A program made the translations under genes and the position numbers. From RGIG4576 sp964606575 (GTDB taxonomy: Bacteria > Bacteroidota > Bacteroidia > Bacteroidales > Muribaculaceae): a stretch of 15,699 nucleotides of DNA. The stretch spans positions 1-15,699 of the forward strand of contig CAZSHA010000054.1 in assembly GCA_964606575.1 (NCBI GenBank). The letters are read 5' to 3'. The notes beneath the pieces were generated by a model that saw nothing but the letters and a program-made list of their open reading frames with translations, searched no databases and was not told where the DNA came from. Positions 1 through 6,758 of this stretch are shown piece by piece; the first letter of the stretch is position 1; each line of letters opens with the position of its first letter.

Positions 1-203
1 ATACGACTTTCAATCTTTTTCTATCTTCCCGTGTCTACTTTTTCGGTAGCAACAGTTGTACCAGTTTCAATAAATTAGACATTGTTTAAATTTTATTTCG
101 AGATTATTTTAAGAGATGTTTTGGAATGGATTTTTCAGCAAAAGGCGCAGGTAATAGCGGGCTATTTCCAAGCTGTTTGATGATATTGTGGACTGTATCG
201 ACA

Positions 204-241
204 CAAAAAATGCTCATTCCATATAAACATGGAACAAGCAT
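204..241 (-). terminator. Rho-independent terminator of the lipoprotein gene
   Basis: Read on the minus strand, bases 241-229 pair with 222-210 in a 13-bp stem (11 Watson-Crick pairs and two G-U pairs) closed by a 6-nt loop. The stem is followed at once by a run of T (the A run at 205-209 on the plus strand). It begins 25 bases after the lipoprotein stop codon at 266 and has the right orientation. Both stem and U tract are plain in the sequence; termination itself is inferred. Confidence 0.85.
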
Positions 242-265
242 CCTATATCTAACCAATAATCTTTT

Positions 266-649
266 TTATTGACGTGTAAATGTCAAATCTGAACCAAGGT
301 TCAACGAGTTTCCTATGAGAGTGTAACTATATCTTCCATTCTCTAAAATATCAGCACCTGACGCAACAATGATATTCATATAGTTTAAACCATCACTTGT
401 TACGCCTGTTGACCATGAGAACTTCTGGCTATAAGTACGACCCGCTTCATCATTAGTATATGAAATGCTTCCAGAAGTATCTGAATTTAAAACTAAGACA
501 AACGGCATTTCATCTGTGTTTTCAATCCAAGTTCCGCACAATTTTGACTCTTCTGTTTCTGGCTCATCTTCATCCGAACAACTCGTACTCAACAACGATA
601 TTGACATAATCATTGCCAACATCAACAATAATGATTTTAGATTTTTCAT
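266..649 (-). CDS. Small surface-type lipoprotein with lipocalin-like fold
   Basis: A 127-residue lipoprotein of unknown role. The start at 649 (MKNLKSLLL...) gives a standard signal peptide with lipobox STSC; the cysteine is followed by SDEDEPETEE, an acidic stretch like the export signal that carries Bacteroidota lipoproteins to the cell surface. The open frame continues upstream to 685, but a promoter -7 box at 690-697 puts the transcript start near 683, so the longer form is unlikely. The mature part begins LCGTWIE, resembling the opening strand of small lipocalin-like or META-type domains, and goes on as short alternating strands ending LTFTRQ. It is followed by a strong terminator and lies downstream of a small HTH regulator on the same strand, but with its own promoter. 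Lipoprotein status is firm; the lipocalin-like fold is tentative and no ligand can be named. Confidence 0.85.
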   Translation of the reverse strand: MKNLKSLLLMLAMIMSISLLSTSCSDEDEPETEESKLCGTWIENTDEMPFVLVLNSDTSGSISYTNDEAGRTYSQKFSWSTGVTSDGLNYMNIIVASGADILENGRYSYTLIGNSLNLGSDLTFTRQ

Positions 650-689
650 AACTTTTGATTTTATGATAATTATTTTGAATTTCACAGTG

Positions 690-719
690 CAAAGTTATGA
701 GAAAAACACAGTAACCAAG
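690..719 (-). promoter_or_regulatory. Bacteroides-type promoter of the lipoprotein gene
   Basis: On the minus strand TAACTTTG at 697-690 matches the Bacteroidota -7 consensus TAnnTTTG exactly. A partial -33 element (CTTG, 719-716) lies 18 bases further upstream, near the usual 19-21. The predicted start near 683 leaves a leader of about 34 nt before the ATG at 649. Confidence 0.6.
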
Positions 720-755
720 CCTTTCCAGTGTTGCAGGTATGACACACATCTGTTG

Positions 756-980
756 CTATTTATGCACTGATTTCACGTCACTCACCTCATTGGATAAATC
801 CATGAAAAAATCACGATCCAGAATCCGAGATATACGCACTAATAGTCTTGTATCAATACTATCCTTTTGAAACAAACGATACACACTTGTTCTATCACAA
901 GATAATTTACGGGCAAACCAAGAAACACTACGCTCTTGTTTATTCAATTCCTCCTTTATCAATTGACCTATCGGTATCAT
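756..980 (-). CDS. Small XRE-type helix-turn-helix regulator
   Basis: A 74-residue, one-domain DNA-binding protein. The sequence from SVSWFARKL through DRTSVYRLF to SIDTRLLVRISRILDRDFFMDLS matches a common Bacteroidales family of small Cro/CI-like proteins, whose members typically read TVTWFAxxLxCDRTNVYKIF and SIDTxLLxRISxILxxDFF. The start at 980 (MIPIGQLIKEEL) fits the family N-terminus best; in-frame alternatives are ATG at 1004, which has a purine-rich GGGGGA directly upstream, and GTG at 1016. There is no dimerisation or sensor domain. It probably regulates itself or neighbouring genes. The lipoprotein gene follows 106 bases downstream with its own promoter, so joint transcription is possible but not needed. 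Family is seen in sequence; target is unknown. Confidence 0.82.
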   Translation of the reverse strand: MIPIGQLIKEELNKQERSVSWFARKLSCDRTSVYRLFQKDSIDTRLLVRISRILDRDFFMDLSNEVSDVKSVHK

Positions 981-1021
981 CTCTACTTTTATGTTGTACC
1001 GCATTCCCCCAAGCACAACTT

Positions 1022-1062
1022 AAAAAAAACAATAACGTGGGATGCTGAATCTCTTATCCCAC
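1022..1062 (-). terminator. Terminator-like hairpin or attenuator
   Basis: On the minus strand GTGGGAT (1062-1056) pairs perfectly with ATCCCAC (1043-1037) across a 12-nt loop. After a 7-nt spacer comes a run of eight T (1029-1022). The spacer is longer than in a typical intrinsic terminator, which lowers confidence. It could end a minus-strand RNA started near 1282, or attenuate transcription into the HTH gene at 980. Confidence 0.4.
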
Positions 1063-1288
1063 ACGAAGGCTTCTCGCATTGCCCAAACAAAAGATAAGCG
1101 ACAGCAGCCCACGAAATATGTATGACAATCACGCACCAACATGGCACATGTTGCAAATACATAGTCATGGACGTAACTGATACGAAGCCCTCTTTGTTTG
1201 TAAATTTTGCGAGAATTTACGTGTGGAAGATTCCGTTATAGTAACGTTAACAAAAAAATCTCACAAGTCCTCTAACTTGCTAACATCA

Positions 1289-1296
1289 CAAAGATA
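1289..1296 (-). promoter_or_regulatory. Possible minus-strand -7 promoter box
   Basis: TATCTTTG on the minus strand matches TAnnTTTG exactly. I see no clear TTTG about 20 bases upstream, so this rests on one element. If active, the RNA would start near 1282 and run toward the hairpin at 1062-1022 and the HTH gene. Confidence 0.35.
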
Positions 1297-1493
1297 CATA
1301 AAAATTAGAAATTACACATTTCTACACGATTGTGACAGCTACAATCAACACACTATCGACATTCCTCCTTTTAAGCAACGGTCTTGAATTTTAGGAGAGA
1401 TTTCTTGTTTTAAAAAAACTTTATTACGATGTTTTCGTTACGATAAGTACGCAACGATTTTTTCGCAATCAACCTTTTTAATTTATTTAATGG

Positions 1494-1522
1494 TTGGTTT
1501 TTATCATTTATTTGTATTTTTG
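1494..1522 (+). promoter_or_regulatory. Promoter of the DUF1573-meaB operon
   Basis: TATTTTTG (1515-1522) matches TAnnTTTG, with TTGG (1494-1497) 17 bases upstream as a weaker -33 element. The expected transcript start near 1529 leaves about 40 nt before the first ATG at 1568. Confidence 0.5.
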
Positions 1523-1567
1523 TGTTTTAGTATTAGGTTCTTTTGAATATCGTATATAAATTTGAAG

Positions 1568-1987
1568 ATGATGAAACGCATTTTATACATCGCTATATTG
1601 ACAATACTCTTATTGACAATACTCTTATCGACAATCAACGCATTTGCCGACAGCAACAACTATGCCCAAGGTACATTCCCAGAGAAATCTCACGATTTCG
1701 GAATAATCAAAGAAGAAAACGGTCCTGTAAGCACCGAATTTGAAATCGTGAACACAGGTAACAAGCCTTTGATTATCGTAGATGTAGCCACTTCATGCGG
1801 ATGCACTAGCCGAGAATACTCCAAACGTCCCATCCAACCAGGAAAAACAGGAAAGGTGAAAGTGACCTATAATCCTGCTGGCAGACCGGGTGCTTTCAAA
1901 AAGGATATTAAAGTCCGCACCAACGGACGTGAGAAAAGAACGACCCTTTTCATCGAAGGCACTACAATTCCTACAAGCAAAAAATAA
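1568..1987 (+). CDS. Exported single-domain DUF1573 protein
   Basis: A 139-residue protein with an N-terminal signal peptide (hydrophobic core ILTILLLTILLSTI, likely cleaved near AFA-DS) and one DUF1573 domain. The domain hallmarks are HDFGIIKEENG, the NTG turn, SCGCT, the proline/glycine segment PIQPGKTGKVKVTYNP and GRPGAFKK. DUF1573 is an immunoglobulin-like, ASPM/SPD-2/Hydin-like fold common in secreted Bacteroidota proteins; its biochemical role is not established. ATG at 1568 is chosen (1571 is equally possible); an upstream TTG at 1562 is also in frame. The next gene starts 3 bases after the stop and encodes a relative, so the two look like a duplicated, translationally linked pair. The signal-peptide core is built from a 15-base tandem repeat, listed separately. 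Confidence 0.9.
   Translation: MMKRILYIAILTILLLTILLSTINAFADSNNYAQGTFPEKSHDFGIIKEENGPVSTEFEIVNTGNKPLIIVDVATSCGCTSREYSKRPIQPGKTGKVKVTYNPAGRPGAFKKDIKVRTNGREKRTTLFIEGTTIPTSKK
1597..1636 (+). repeat. 15-base in-frame tandem repeat in signal peptide
   Basis: The unit ATTGACAATACTCTT occurs twice perfectly (1597-1611, 1612-1626) and is followed by a 10-base partial copy with one change (1627-1636). Since 15 is a multiple of three, gain or loss of a copy would lengthen or shorten the hydrophobic core of the signal peptide by five residues without breaking the frame. Confidence 0.9.
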
Positions 1988-1990
1988 CCA

Positions 1991-3100
1991 ATGAGCATGC
2001 GGATTATTTCTTTAGTCATAGTTATAATGTTATCAGCTTTTTCCGCTCAAGCGAAAAACAGCGTTTCTTGGTTGCAAGTCACCCACAACTTTGGTACTTT
2101 CAAAGAAGAAATAGGTAAGGTATCGTGCGATTTTAAGTTTGTGAACACTGGTGATGCCGATGTAAGAATATCCAATGTGCGTCCTATTTGCGGATGTACT
2201 GCCTCAGCCTACACAATAGGAGCTATCAAGCCAGGCGATACGGCAACCGTCACGTTGACCTATGATCCAAAGGGTAGACCGGGAAAATTCAACAAAAATG
2301 CCTATGTCTATATCGACGGTATTTCAAAACGCACCAAACTCCTAGTCAGTGGCAATGTGATAGGTTCGCAAAAATCTATCCAAAACCGATTCCCAGTAAG
2401 TATCGGATCATTAAAAATGAGCAACCGTATTATTCCTTTCGGCGACATAAAAAAAGGCAAGTCACGAACAGAATTCATAAATACTTACAATCAAAGCAAT
2501 GACAGTCTAAACATCATATTCAGCAATGTACCTAAACATATAAGCGTAGAGGCGATTCCTGCAATAGTACCACCAGGAGAAGATGCCACAATAACTATAA
2601 CTTATCATTCGAGAAGAAGCAATGAATGGGGATTGTCGCAAAACTCAGTAACAATAGAAGCTATACCCACTAATCGTAGCGACAACTCAACGGCTGGCAT
2701 AGGCAATATTGATGTGACCGCTATTGTTTCGGAAGACTTCAGCAACCTCACCAATCAAGAAAAGCAGAATCCTCCTACAGCAAAACTATCCACCACAAAG
2801 ATTGATTTCGGCAAGATTGACACATCCAAAAATAGCATCACACAATATTTTACCATCACCAATACAGGCAAATCCACTCTTGCCATAAGACGTGTTTATT
2901 CGCTCGACAATGGAATATCAATCTCATGCGACAAGCAGGAAATCAAGAAAGGTAAAACAGCAAAAGTGAAAGTGACAGTCGACACTAGAGTGTTGAACAA
3001 TATGCTCAATGCTAAAATTGCGGTTATCACCAACGACCCCGAAACACCTCAACAATCGGTTCGGCTTGTCGGCATCATACTTAATAATACTAACAATTAA
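1991..3100 (+). CDS. Exported multi-domain DUF1573-family protein
   Basis: A 369-residue exported protein with signal peptide (cleavage near SAQA-KN). Three Ig-like modules are visible. Residues about 28-130 are a full DUF1573 domain with HNFGTFKEEIG, NTGDADV, CGCTAS, KPGDTATVTLTYDP and GRPGKFNK. Residues about 140-245 form a divergent copy starting IIPFGDIKKGKS that lacks the CGC motif. Residues about 265-365 form a third copy (IDFGKIDTSKN, NTGKSTLAI, KKGKTAKVKVTV, ITNDPETP). It follows its single-domain relative by 3 bases and precedes meaB by 13, so all three are probably one transcript. ATG at 1997 is an alternative start. It is probably periplasmic or surface associated, with a scaffold or binding role guessed from the fold alone. 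Confidence 0.88.
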   Translation: MSMRIISLVIVIMLSAFSAQAKNSVSWLQVTHNFGTFKEEIGKVSCDFKFVNTGDADVRISNVRPICGCTASAYTIGAIKPGDTATVTLTYDPKGRPGKFNKNAYVYIDGISKRTKLLVSGNVIGSQKSIQNRFPVSIGSLKMSNRIIPFGDIKKGKSRTEFINTYNQSNDSLNIIFSNVPKHISVEAIPAIVPPGEDATITITYHSRRSNEWGLSQNSVTIEAIPTNRSDNSTAGIGNIDVTAIVSEDFSNLTNQEKQNPPTAKLSTTKIDFGKIDTSKNSITQYFTITNTGKSTLAIRRVYSLDNGISISCDKQEIKKGKTAKVKVTVDTRVLNNMLNAKIAVITNDPETPQQSVRLVGIILNNTNN

Positions 3101-3113
3101 CCCATCTATAAAA

Positions 3114-4220
3114 ATGGAACAACTAGAACATCCCGAAAACGACGAGAAATACATAGGACTAACAGTAAACGAGGGTGTAGCACAACCACCTATCGTGAAC
3201 CCTTACATGAAGCGCAAGCGTAGAAAGATTTTACTTTCTGCCGATGAGTATGTGAAAGGCATTCTCGAAGGAAACGTGAGCATATTGAGCCAAGCTGTAA
3301 CCCTCGTCGAAAGCCAAAATCCCGACCACCAGAAAGTGGCACAAGAGGTCATAGAGAAATGTTTACCTTATTCAGGCAACTCTAGGCGTATTGGTATCAC
3401 TGGTGTACCGGGAGCAGGTAAAAGTACCTCTATCGATGTGTTTGGATTGCATGTGCTTAAAGGTGGTGGTAAATTAGCCGTCTTAGCTATTGACCCTAGT
3501 AGCGAACGCACCAAAGGCAGCATCTTGGGCGACAAGACACGCATGGAAAAACTATCTGTTCATCCCAAGGCATTCATTCGCCCTAGCCCTTCAGCCGGCT
3601 CATTAGGAGGTGTAGCACGCAAAACACGTGAAACCATTATCTTATGTGAGGCTGCCGGTTACGACAATATTTTCGTGGAAACCGTGGGTGTCGGACAAAG
3701 CGAAACAGCCGCACATTCTATGGTGGATTTTTTCTTGCTTATTCAATTGGCTGGAACGGGCGACGAATTGCAAGGAATCAAACGTGGTATCATGGAAATG
3801 GCTGACGGCATTGTGATAAACAAAGCCGACGGCGACAACATTGAACGCTGCAAGCTGGCACAAACCCAGTTCAGAAACGCACTCCACCTATTCCCCCTAC
3901 CACCTAGCGGATGGTCACCTGAAGTCTTGACATATTCAGGCTACTATGAATTGGGCATACCAGAAGTTTGGGAAATGATTGACCGATATTTCCTCTTTGT
4001 GAAAGAAAACGGATATTTCCAACAAAAACGGCGTGAGCAAGACAAATATTGGATGATAGAAACTATAAACGACCGATTAAAGTCTAATTTCTATAACGAC
4101 CCAGAAATCGAGTCGCTTCTAGAACAAAAAGAAAATCTGGTATTAAATAATAGGCAAAGCTCCTTCATAGCAGCGCAAGATGTATTAAACCGTTATTTTG
4201 AAAAGCTTCGCCAAAAATAA
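3114..4220 (+). CDS. meaB: MeaB/ArgK G-protein chaperone
   Basis: A 368-residue cytoplasmic P-loop GTPase of the MeaB family, which protects and reloads the adenosylcobalamin enzyme methylmalonyl-CoA mutase. Visible motifs are the Walker A GVPGAGKST (residues 97-105), AIDPSSERTKGSILGDKTRM (125-144), SPSAGSLGGVARKTRE (158-173), the switch region VETVGVGQSE (188-197) and the base-specificity motif NKAD (236-239). Length is normal for bacterial MeaB. The open frame continues upstream to 3009 inside the preceding gene, but ATG at 3114, 13 bases after that gene's stop, gives the normal N-terminus. No mutase gene lies in the window, so its client must be encoded elsewhere. The tight linkage to two exported DUF1573 genes has no obvious functional logic. 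A hairpin terminator follows at 4242. Confidence 0.96.
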   Translation: MEQLEHPENDEKYIGLTVNEGVAQPPIVNPYMKRKRRKILLSADEYVKGILEGNVSILSQAVTLVESQNPDHQKVAQEVIEKCLPYSGNSRRIGITGVPGAGKSTSIDVFGLHVLKGGGKLAVLAIDPSSERTKGSILGDKTRMEKLSVHPKAFIRPSPSAGSLGGVARKTRETIILCEAAGYDNIFVETVGVGQSETAAHSMVDFFLLIQLAGTGDELQGIKRGIMEMADGIVINKADGDNIERCKLAQTQFRNALHLFPLPPSGWSPEVLTYSGYYELGIPEVWEMIDRYFLFVKENGYFQQKRREQDKYWMIETINDRLKSNFYNDPEIESLLEQKENLVLNNRQSSFIAAQDVLNRYFEKLRQK

Positions 4221-4241
4221 TCAACTACCAACAATTTAATC

Positions 4242-4276
4242 ATAGCCCCATAGAAACAGATAATGGGGCTATTTTA
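4242..4276 (+). terminator. Rho-independent terminator after meaB
   Basis: ATAGCCCCA (4242-4250) pairs perfectly with TGGGGCTAT (4264-4272): a 9-bp stem with a 13-nt loop, followed by TTTA. It lies 21 bases after the meaB stop and ends 4-5 bases before the ATG of the GH26 gene at 4281. The short T tract may make it partial. It excludes the longer reading of the GH26 gene that would start at 4263 inside the 3' arm. Confidence 0.75.
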
Positions 4277-4280
4277 TATT

Positions 4281-5669
4281 ATGTCAAAAATATCATTACA
4301 CACATTATTATTGCTTCTCTGCCTTATGCTATGCTCATGCGGAGGCGATAATCACGACAACGAAAAGGAAGAAGAACCCAAAGTACCAGAAATTCCTGCA
4401 AGCGTTTTAGCAAAAGTGATAGCACATTCTATCGAGCAGAACGCCACTATCGATGCAAATAGCACAACACAACTCACACTCGTTTACTCCGAATCTGTTG
4501 TTATCAACAACAAATACTCTATCCTACTTAATGATAGGGCTATAACCAACTTTTCCATAAACGATTCCATCGTTTCAATCCCGCTTTCGCTTGAACCAGC
4601 CACAGCCTACTCGCTTTCGGTAAAAAGTGATGCTTTCGTTACAACAAAAGGCAATAATGTAGCACCATTTTTATTACAATTCAACACCATTGCTGTGGTT
4701 AATATAGGCAACGTAAAAACAACCCTATGCAACAACAATGCCACAACCGAAGCTAAAAACCTTTATTCCCGTTTGCTCTCCCAGTATGGAGAAAAGACAA
4801 TGGCTGGTATTATCACCCACAATGGAATAAACAACGATTTCGCCAACTTGATTCATTCCACCACGGCACATTATCCCGCTATCATATCTTATGATTTCAA
4901 GGACATTCATAAGATTGATTACGACAACATTTCAACCATTCAAGAATTTCACGATGTTGGTGGCACTGTATCATTCGGCTGGTGCTGGCAAGTACCAGCC
5001 AGTGAGAATGATACCCCCAATAGCTACACTCATAATGAAAACTGCGGTTTCGACATCAGCCAATGCCTCATCGACGGAACGTGGCAATACAAATTTATTG
5101 ATAACGACATCGAAACCATAGCTAAAGTATTAGGACAACTGCAAGACGCAGGTATCGCTGTCCTATTCAACCCCATGCGTGAAGCTCAGCATCATTGGTG
5201 GAGCAGTAAAGGCGCACCTTACTTCAGAGAACTATGGAAAATGCTATACGACCGCCTTGTCTTTCGACATCAGTTGAACAACCTTATTTGGGTGTGGACA
5301 ACCTCCCCATTCGACAATGAAGGCAACGCATACACTACGCAACAGATACTAGAATGGTATCCTGGCGATGATTTTGTAGACATAATCGGCATTGACATAT
5401 ATTCCGATGACACCAGTTCGCAATCTAGCAGCTTCCTAACAATAAACCAAACCTTTGAAGGTAAAAAGATGCTAGCCCTGACCGAGTGTGGCAATATACC
5501 CAACCCAGATGATTGTTACCGTCATGGCGACACATGGCTCTTTTTCTCGGCAATGAACAGCTTTAATGCCGACGGTAAGCTATCACTTGACAACATCTAC
5601 CATTGCAACACACCGACTTACTGGAAACACATCATGAATAATGACAAAATCATCACCATAGAGCCATAG
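4281..5669 (+). CDS. GH26 glycoside hydrolase lipoprotein (beta-mannanase type)
   Basis: A 462-residue lipoprotein. Signal peptide with lipobox LCSC (lipidated Cys20), then a charged linker rich in D, N and E suited to surface export. Residues about 45-140 look like a bacterial Ig-like (Big_5/SbsA-type) domain. The catalytic (beta/alpha)8 domain spans about 155-455. It shows the GH26 acid/base site in NPMREAQHHWW (E301) and the nucleophile in ALTECGN (E402), plus FGWCWQVP and IIGIDIYSDD. GH26 enzymes mostly cut beta-1,4-mannans; some have other beta-glucan or xylan activity, so mannanase is likely rather than certain. There are no SusC/SusD genes nearby, so this is not a standard polysaccharide utilisation locus. 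The start is set by the terminator immediately upstream; a longer frame from 4263 would overlap that hairpin. I see no clear promoter of its own. Confidence 0.9.
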   Translation: MSKISLHTLLLLLCLMLCSCGGDNHDNEKEEEPKVPEIPASVLAKVIAHSIEQNATIDANSTTQLTLVYSESVVINNKYSILLNDRAITNFSINDSIVSIPLSLEPATAYSLSVKSDAFVTTKGNNVAPFLLQFNTIAVVNIGNVKTTLCNNNATTEAKNLYSRLLSQYGEKTMAGIITHNGINNDFANLIHSTTAHYPAIISYDFKDIHKIDYDNISTIQEFHDVGGTVSFGWCWQVPASENDTPNSYTHNENCGFDISQCLIDGTWQYKFIDNDIETIAKVLGQLQDAGIAVLFNPMREAQHHWWSSKGAPYFRELWKMLYDRLVFRHQLNNLIWVWTTSPFDNEGNAYTTQQILEWYPGDDFVDIIGIDIYSDDTSSQSSSFLTINQTFEGKKMLALTECGNIPNPDDCYRHGDTWLFFSAMNSFNADGKLSLDNIYHCNTPTYWKHIMNNDKIITIEP

Positions 5670-5692
5670 AACCATTATATTGGTTGTGTTTG

Positions 5693-5724
5693 TTTGTGAT
5701 TTTGGTTAGGAATCACTACATTTG
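5693..5724 (+). promoter_or_regulatory. Near-consensus promoter of the Imm11-like gene
   Basis: TTTG at 5693-5696, a 20-base spacer, then TACATTTG at 5717-5724: both Bacteroidota promoter elements with ideal spacing. The start would lie near 5731, giving a leader of about 60 nt. Around it are inverted repeats: TTTTGGTTA (5700-5708) against TAACCAAAA (5781-5789), and inside these AATCAC (5711-5716) against GTGATT (5758-5763). The promoter is intact although the gene it serves is broken. Confidence 0.7.
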
Positions 5725-5794
5725 GAGCAGGATAACTTTTACCCTACCCCTATACTGGTGATTTAAACCAATTAGAAACATAACCAAAATGATT

Positions 5795-6506
5795 ATGAGA
5801 TATTATATAATAGAATCTGATTTGACGACAAAAATTGTCGGTAGTGACTATCCTCAATCATGGCTGTTCACCAAGGAATATGAAAAAAGAGTGGATAATC
5901 CTAATTCTATTTACGCTTTAAATGAAGCTCTAATTAAAAAAACAACGACCAGATTTCATACCTGACTTGGATGGATTTATATTATCAGGCAGGGCTAAAT
6001 TGACGAGTTTTGTAAGCGGTACAACAATGCAATGCTTGTTTATGGACGATAACGCAAGACAAATCTTGCAGTCCAAATGCAATCTAGGCGATCATGGGTT
6101 TTATGAAGCCACCTTATATGTGAGGAAAGAGCCTGTAAGGTTCTATTACTTAGGACTCTTTTACGACACGACACCGCTGATAGCATTCAATAAATGCGAT
6201 TATGTGGTATACGGTGTGGACAGCGTTATAGATTTGCCCAAAGAATGGATTACTAAGCCTATCGAGGGTTACTCTGATTTATGTGAAATCGAAGATAAGC
6301 ATCGCCAATATCCGTCTATTTTGCGTGGCGGATGTAAAAAGATTATGGTCAAAAAAGAGTTCGATTTTAATGTTGACATCTTTATGGCTGGCCGTTTTAA
6401 TTATAACCTTAACGGTATTTGCAGTGAACGCTTTAAAAATGCTGTGGAGGAAGCCGGTCTGACGGGTATCGTATTCGACCCTATAGAAGTGGAGATCGAA
6501 GAATAA
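5795..6506 (+). pseudogene. Imm11/DUF1629-like immunity gene, frameshifted at A7
   Basis: The first frame runs from ATG 5795 (or 5789) to a TGA at 5963-5965. The second runs open from 5934 to the stop at 6504-6506. Removing one A from the seven-A run at 5936-5942 joins them into one protein of about 236 residues that crosses the break smoothly (ALIKK then QRPDFIPDLDGFILSG). The C-terminal part has features of the imm11 family (DUF1629, immunity proteins of polymorphic toxins): RFYYLGLF, the DIF segment VDIFMAGRFN, and SERFKNAVEEAGLTGIVF near the end. The family call is by pattern only. If real, the product would be a cytosolic antitoxin for a cognate Rhs or type VI toxin. No intact toxin is present; an N-terminal stub of a candidate lies downstream at 6759. 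The break could be decay, a sequencing error, or a slippage site. Confidence 0.65.
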
Positions 6507-6532
6507 TTTTTAACCGTTGAAATACAAACGTT

Positions 6533-6705
6533 ATGAAAAAATATAAAGTGCTTATAAGATTTATGAGCGTACAGTGACAGTAGAGGCAGATTCTGAGAAA
6601 GAGGCGATTGACATAGCGGCAGACGAATATGCCGAGCTAGGGGAAGACTATGAGGTGAATCCTGACGATTTTGTGGATGCGGAATTTGAAATAGTTAAAG
6701 GCTAG
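6533..6705 (+). pseudogene. Small acidic protein gene with a frameshift
   Basis: ATG at 6533 opens MKKYKVLIRF, but this frame stops at 6575-6577. The -1 frame, open from 6547, continues as YERTVTVEADSEKEAIDIA and ends at TAG 6703-6705 with EFEIVKG. Joined between 6547 and 6577 they give about 57 residues that resemble the DpnD/PcfM-type small proteins (a start of the form MKKYKV, then VEVEA, SEEEA). The resemblance is slight and no function is claimed. It starts 26 bases after the Imm11-like gene and is the second frameshift in about 620 bases. An internal GTG at 6574 could in principle start a shorter product. Confidence 0.45.
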
Positions 6706-6758
6706 ACATAATTATTCGCATCTAGAAAAACTAAAGATTAATTTAAACAATACAAGAC

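Larger units (their letters stand above)
1017..1560. other. Gene-free stretch of about 540 bases
   Basis: I see no convincing coding region on either strand. It holds a perfect 7-bp inverted repeat at 1037-1062 with a T8 tract on its minus-strand downstream side, a second perfect 7-bp inverted repeat at 1200-1220 (7-nt loop), a minus-strand -7 box at 1289-1296, and at the right edge a plus-strand promoter for the DUF1573 operon. The minus-strand signals could bound a small RNA or a long leader of the HTH gene (see findings). Confidence 0.6.

Noticed and set aside
1..200. Short minus-strand frames at the left edge (15 codons at 82-35 starting MSNLLKLVQ, and one ending near 116-114 with LLLKNPFQNIS), possibly pieces of a transposase or other gene.
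   Set aside because: Too short, no family recognised, and no terminal inverted repeats seen; the edge of the window prevents a judgement.
1037..1442. A CRISPR array in the AT-rich gene-free stretch.
   Set aside because: The inverted repeats there are single; no direct repeats with regular spacers are present.
5670..6506. Reading the Imm11-like gene as an intact 179-residue protein starting at TTG 5967.
   Set aside because: The upstream frame encodes a matching N-terminus with a proper ATG and promoter, and joins smoothly at the A7 run, so the TTG start is an artefact of the frameshift.
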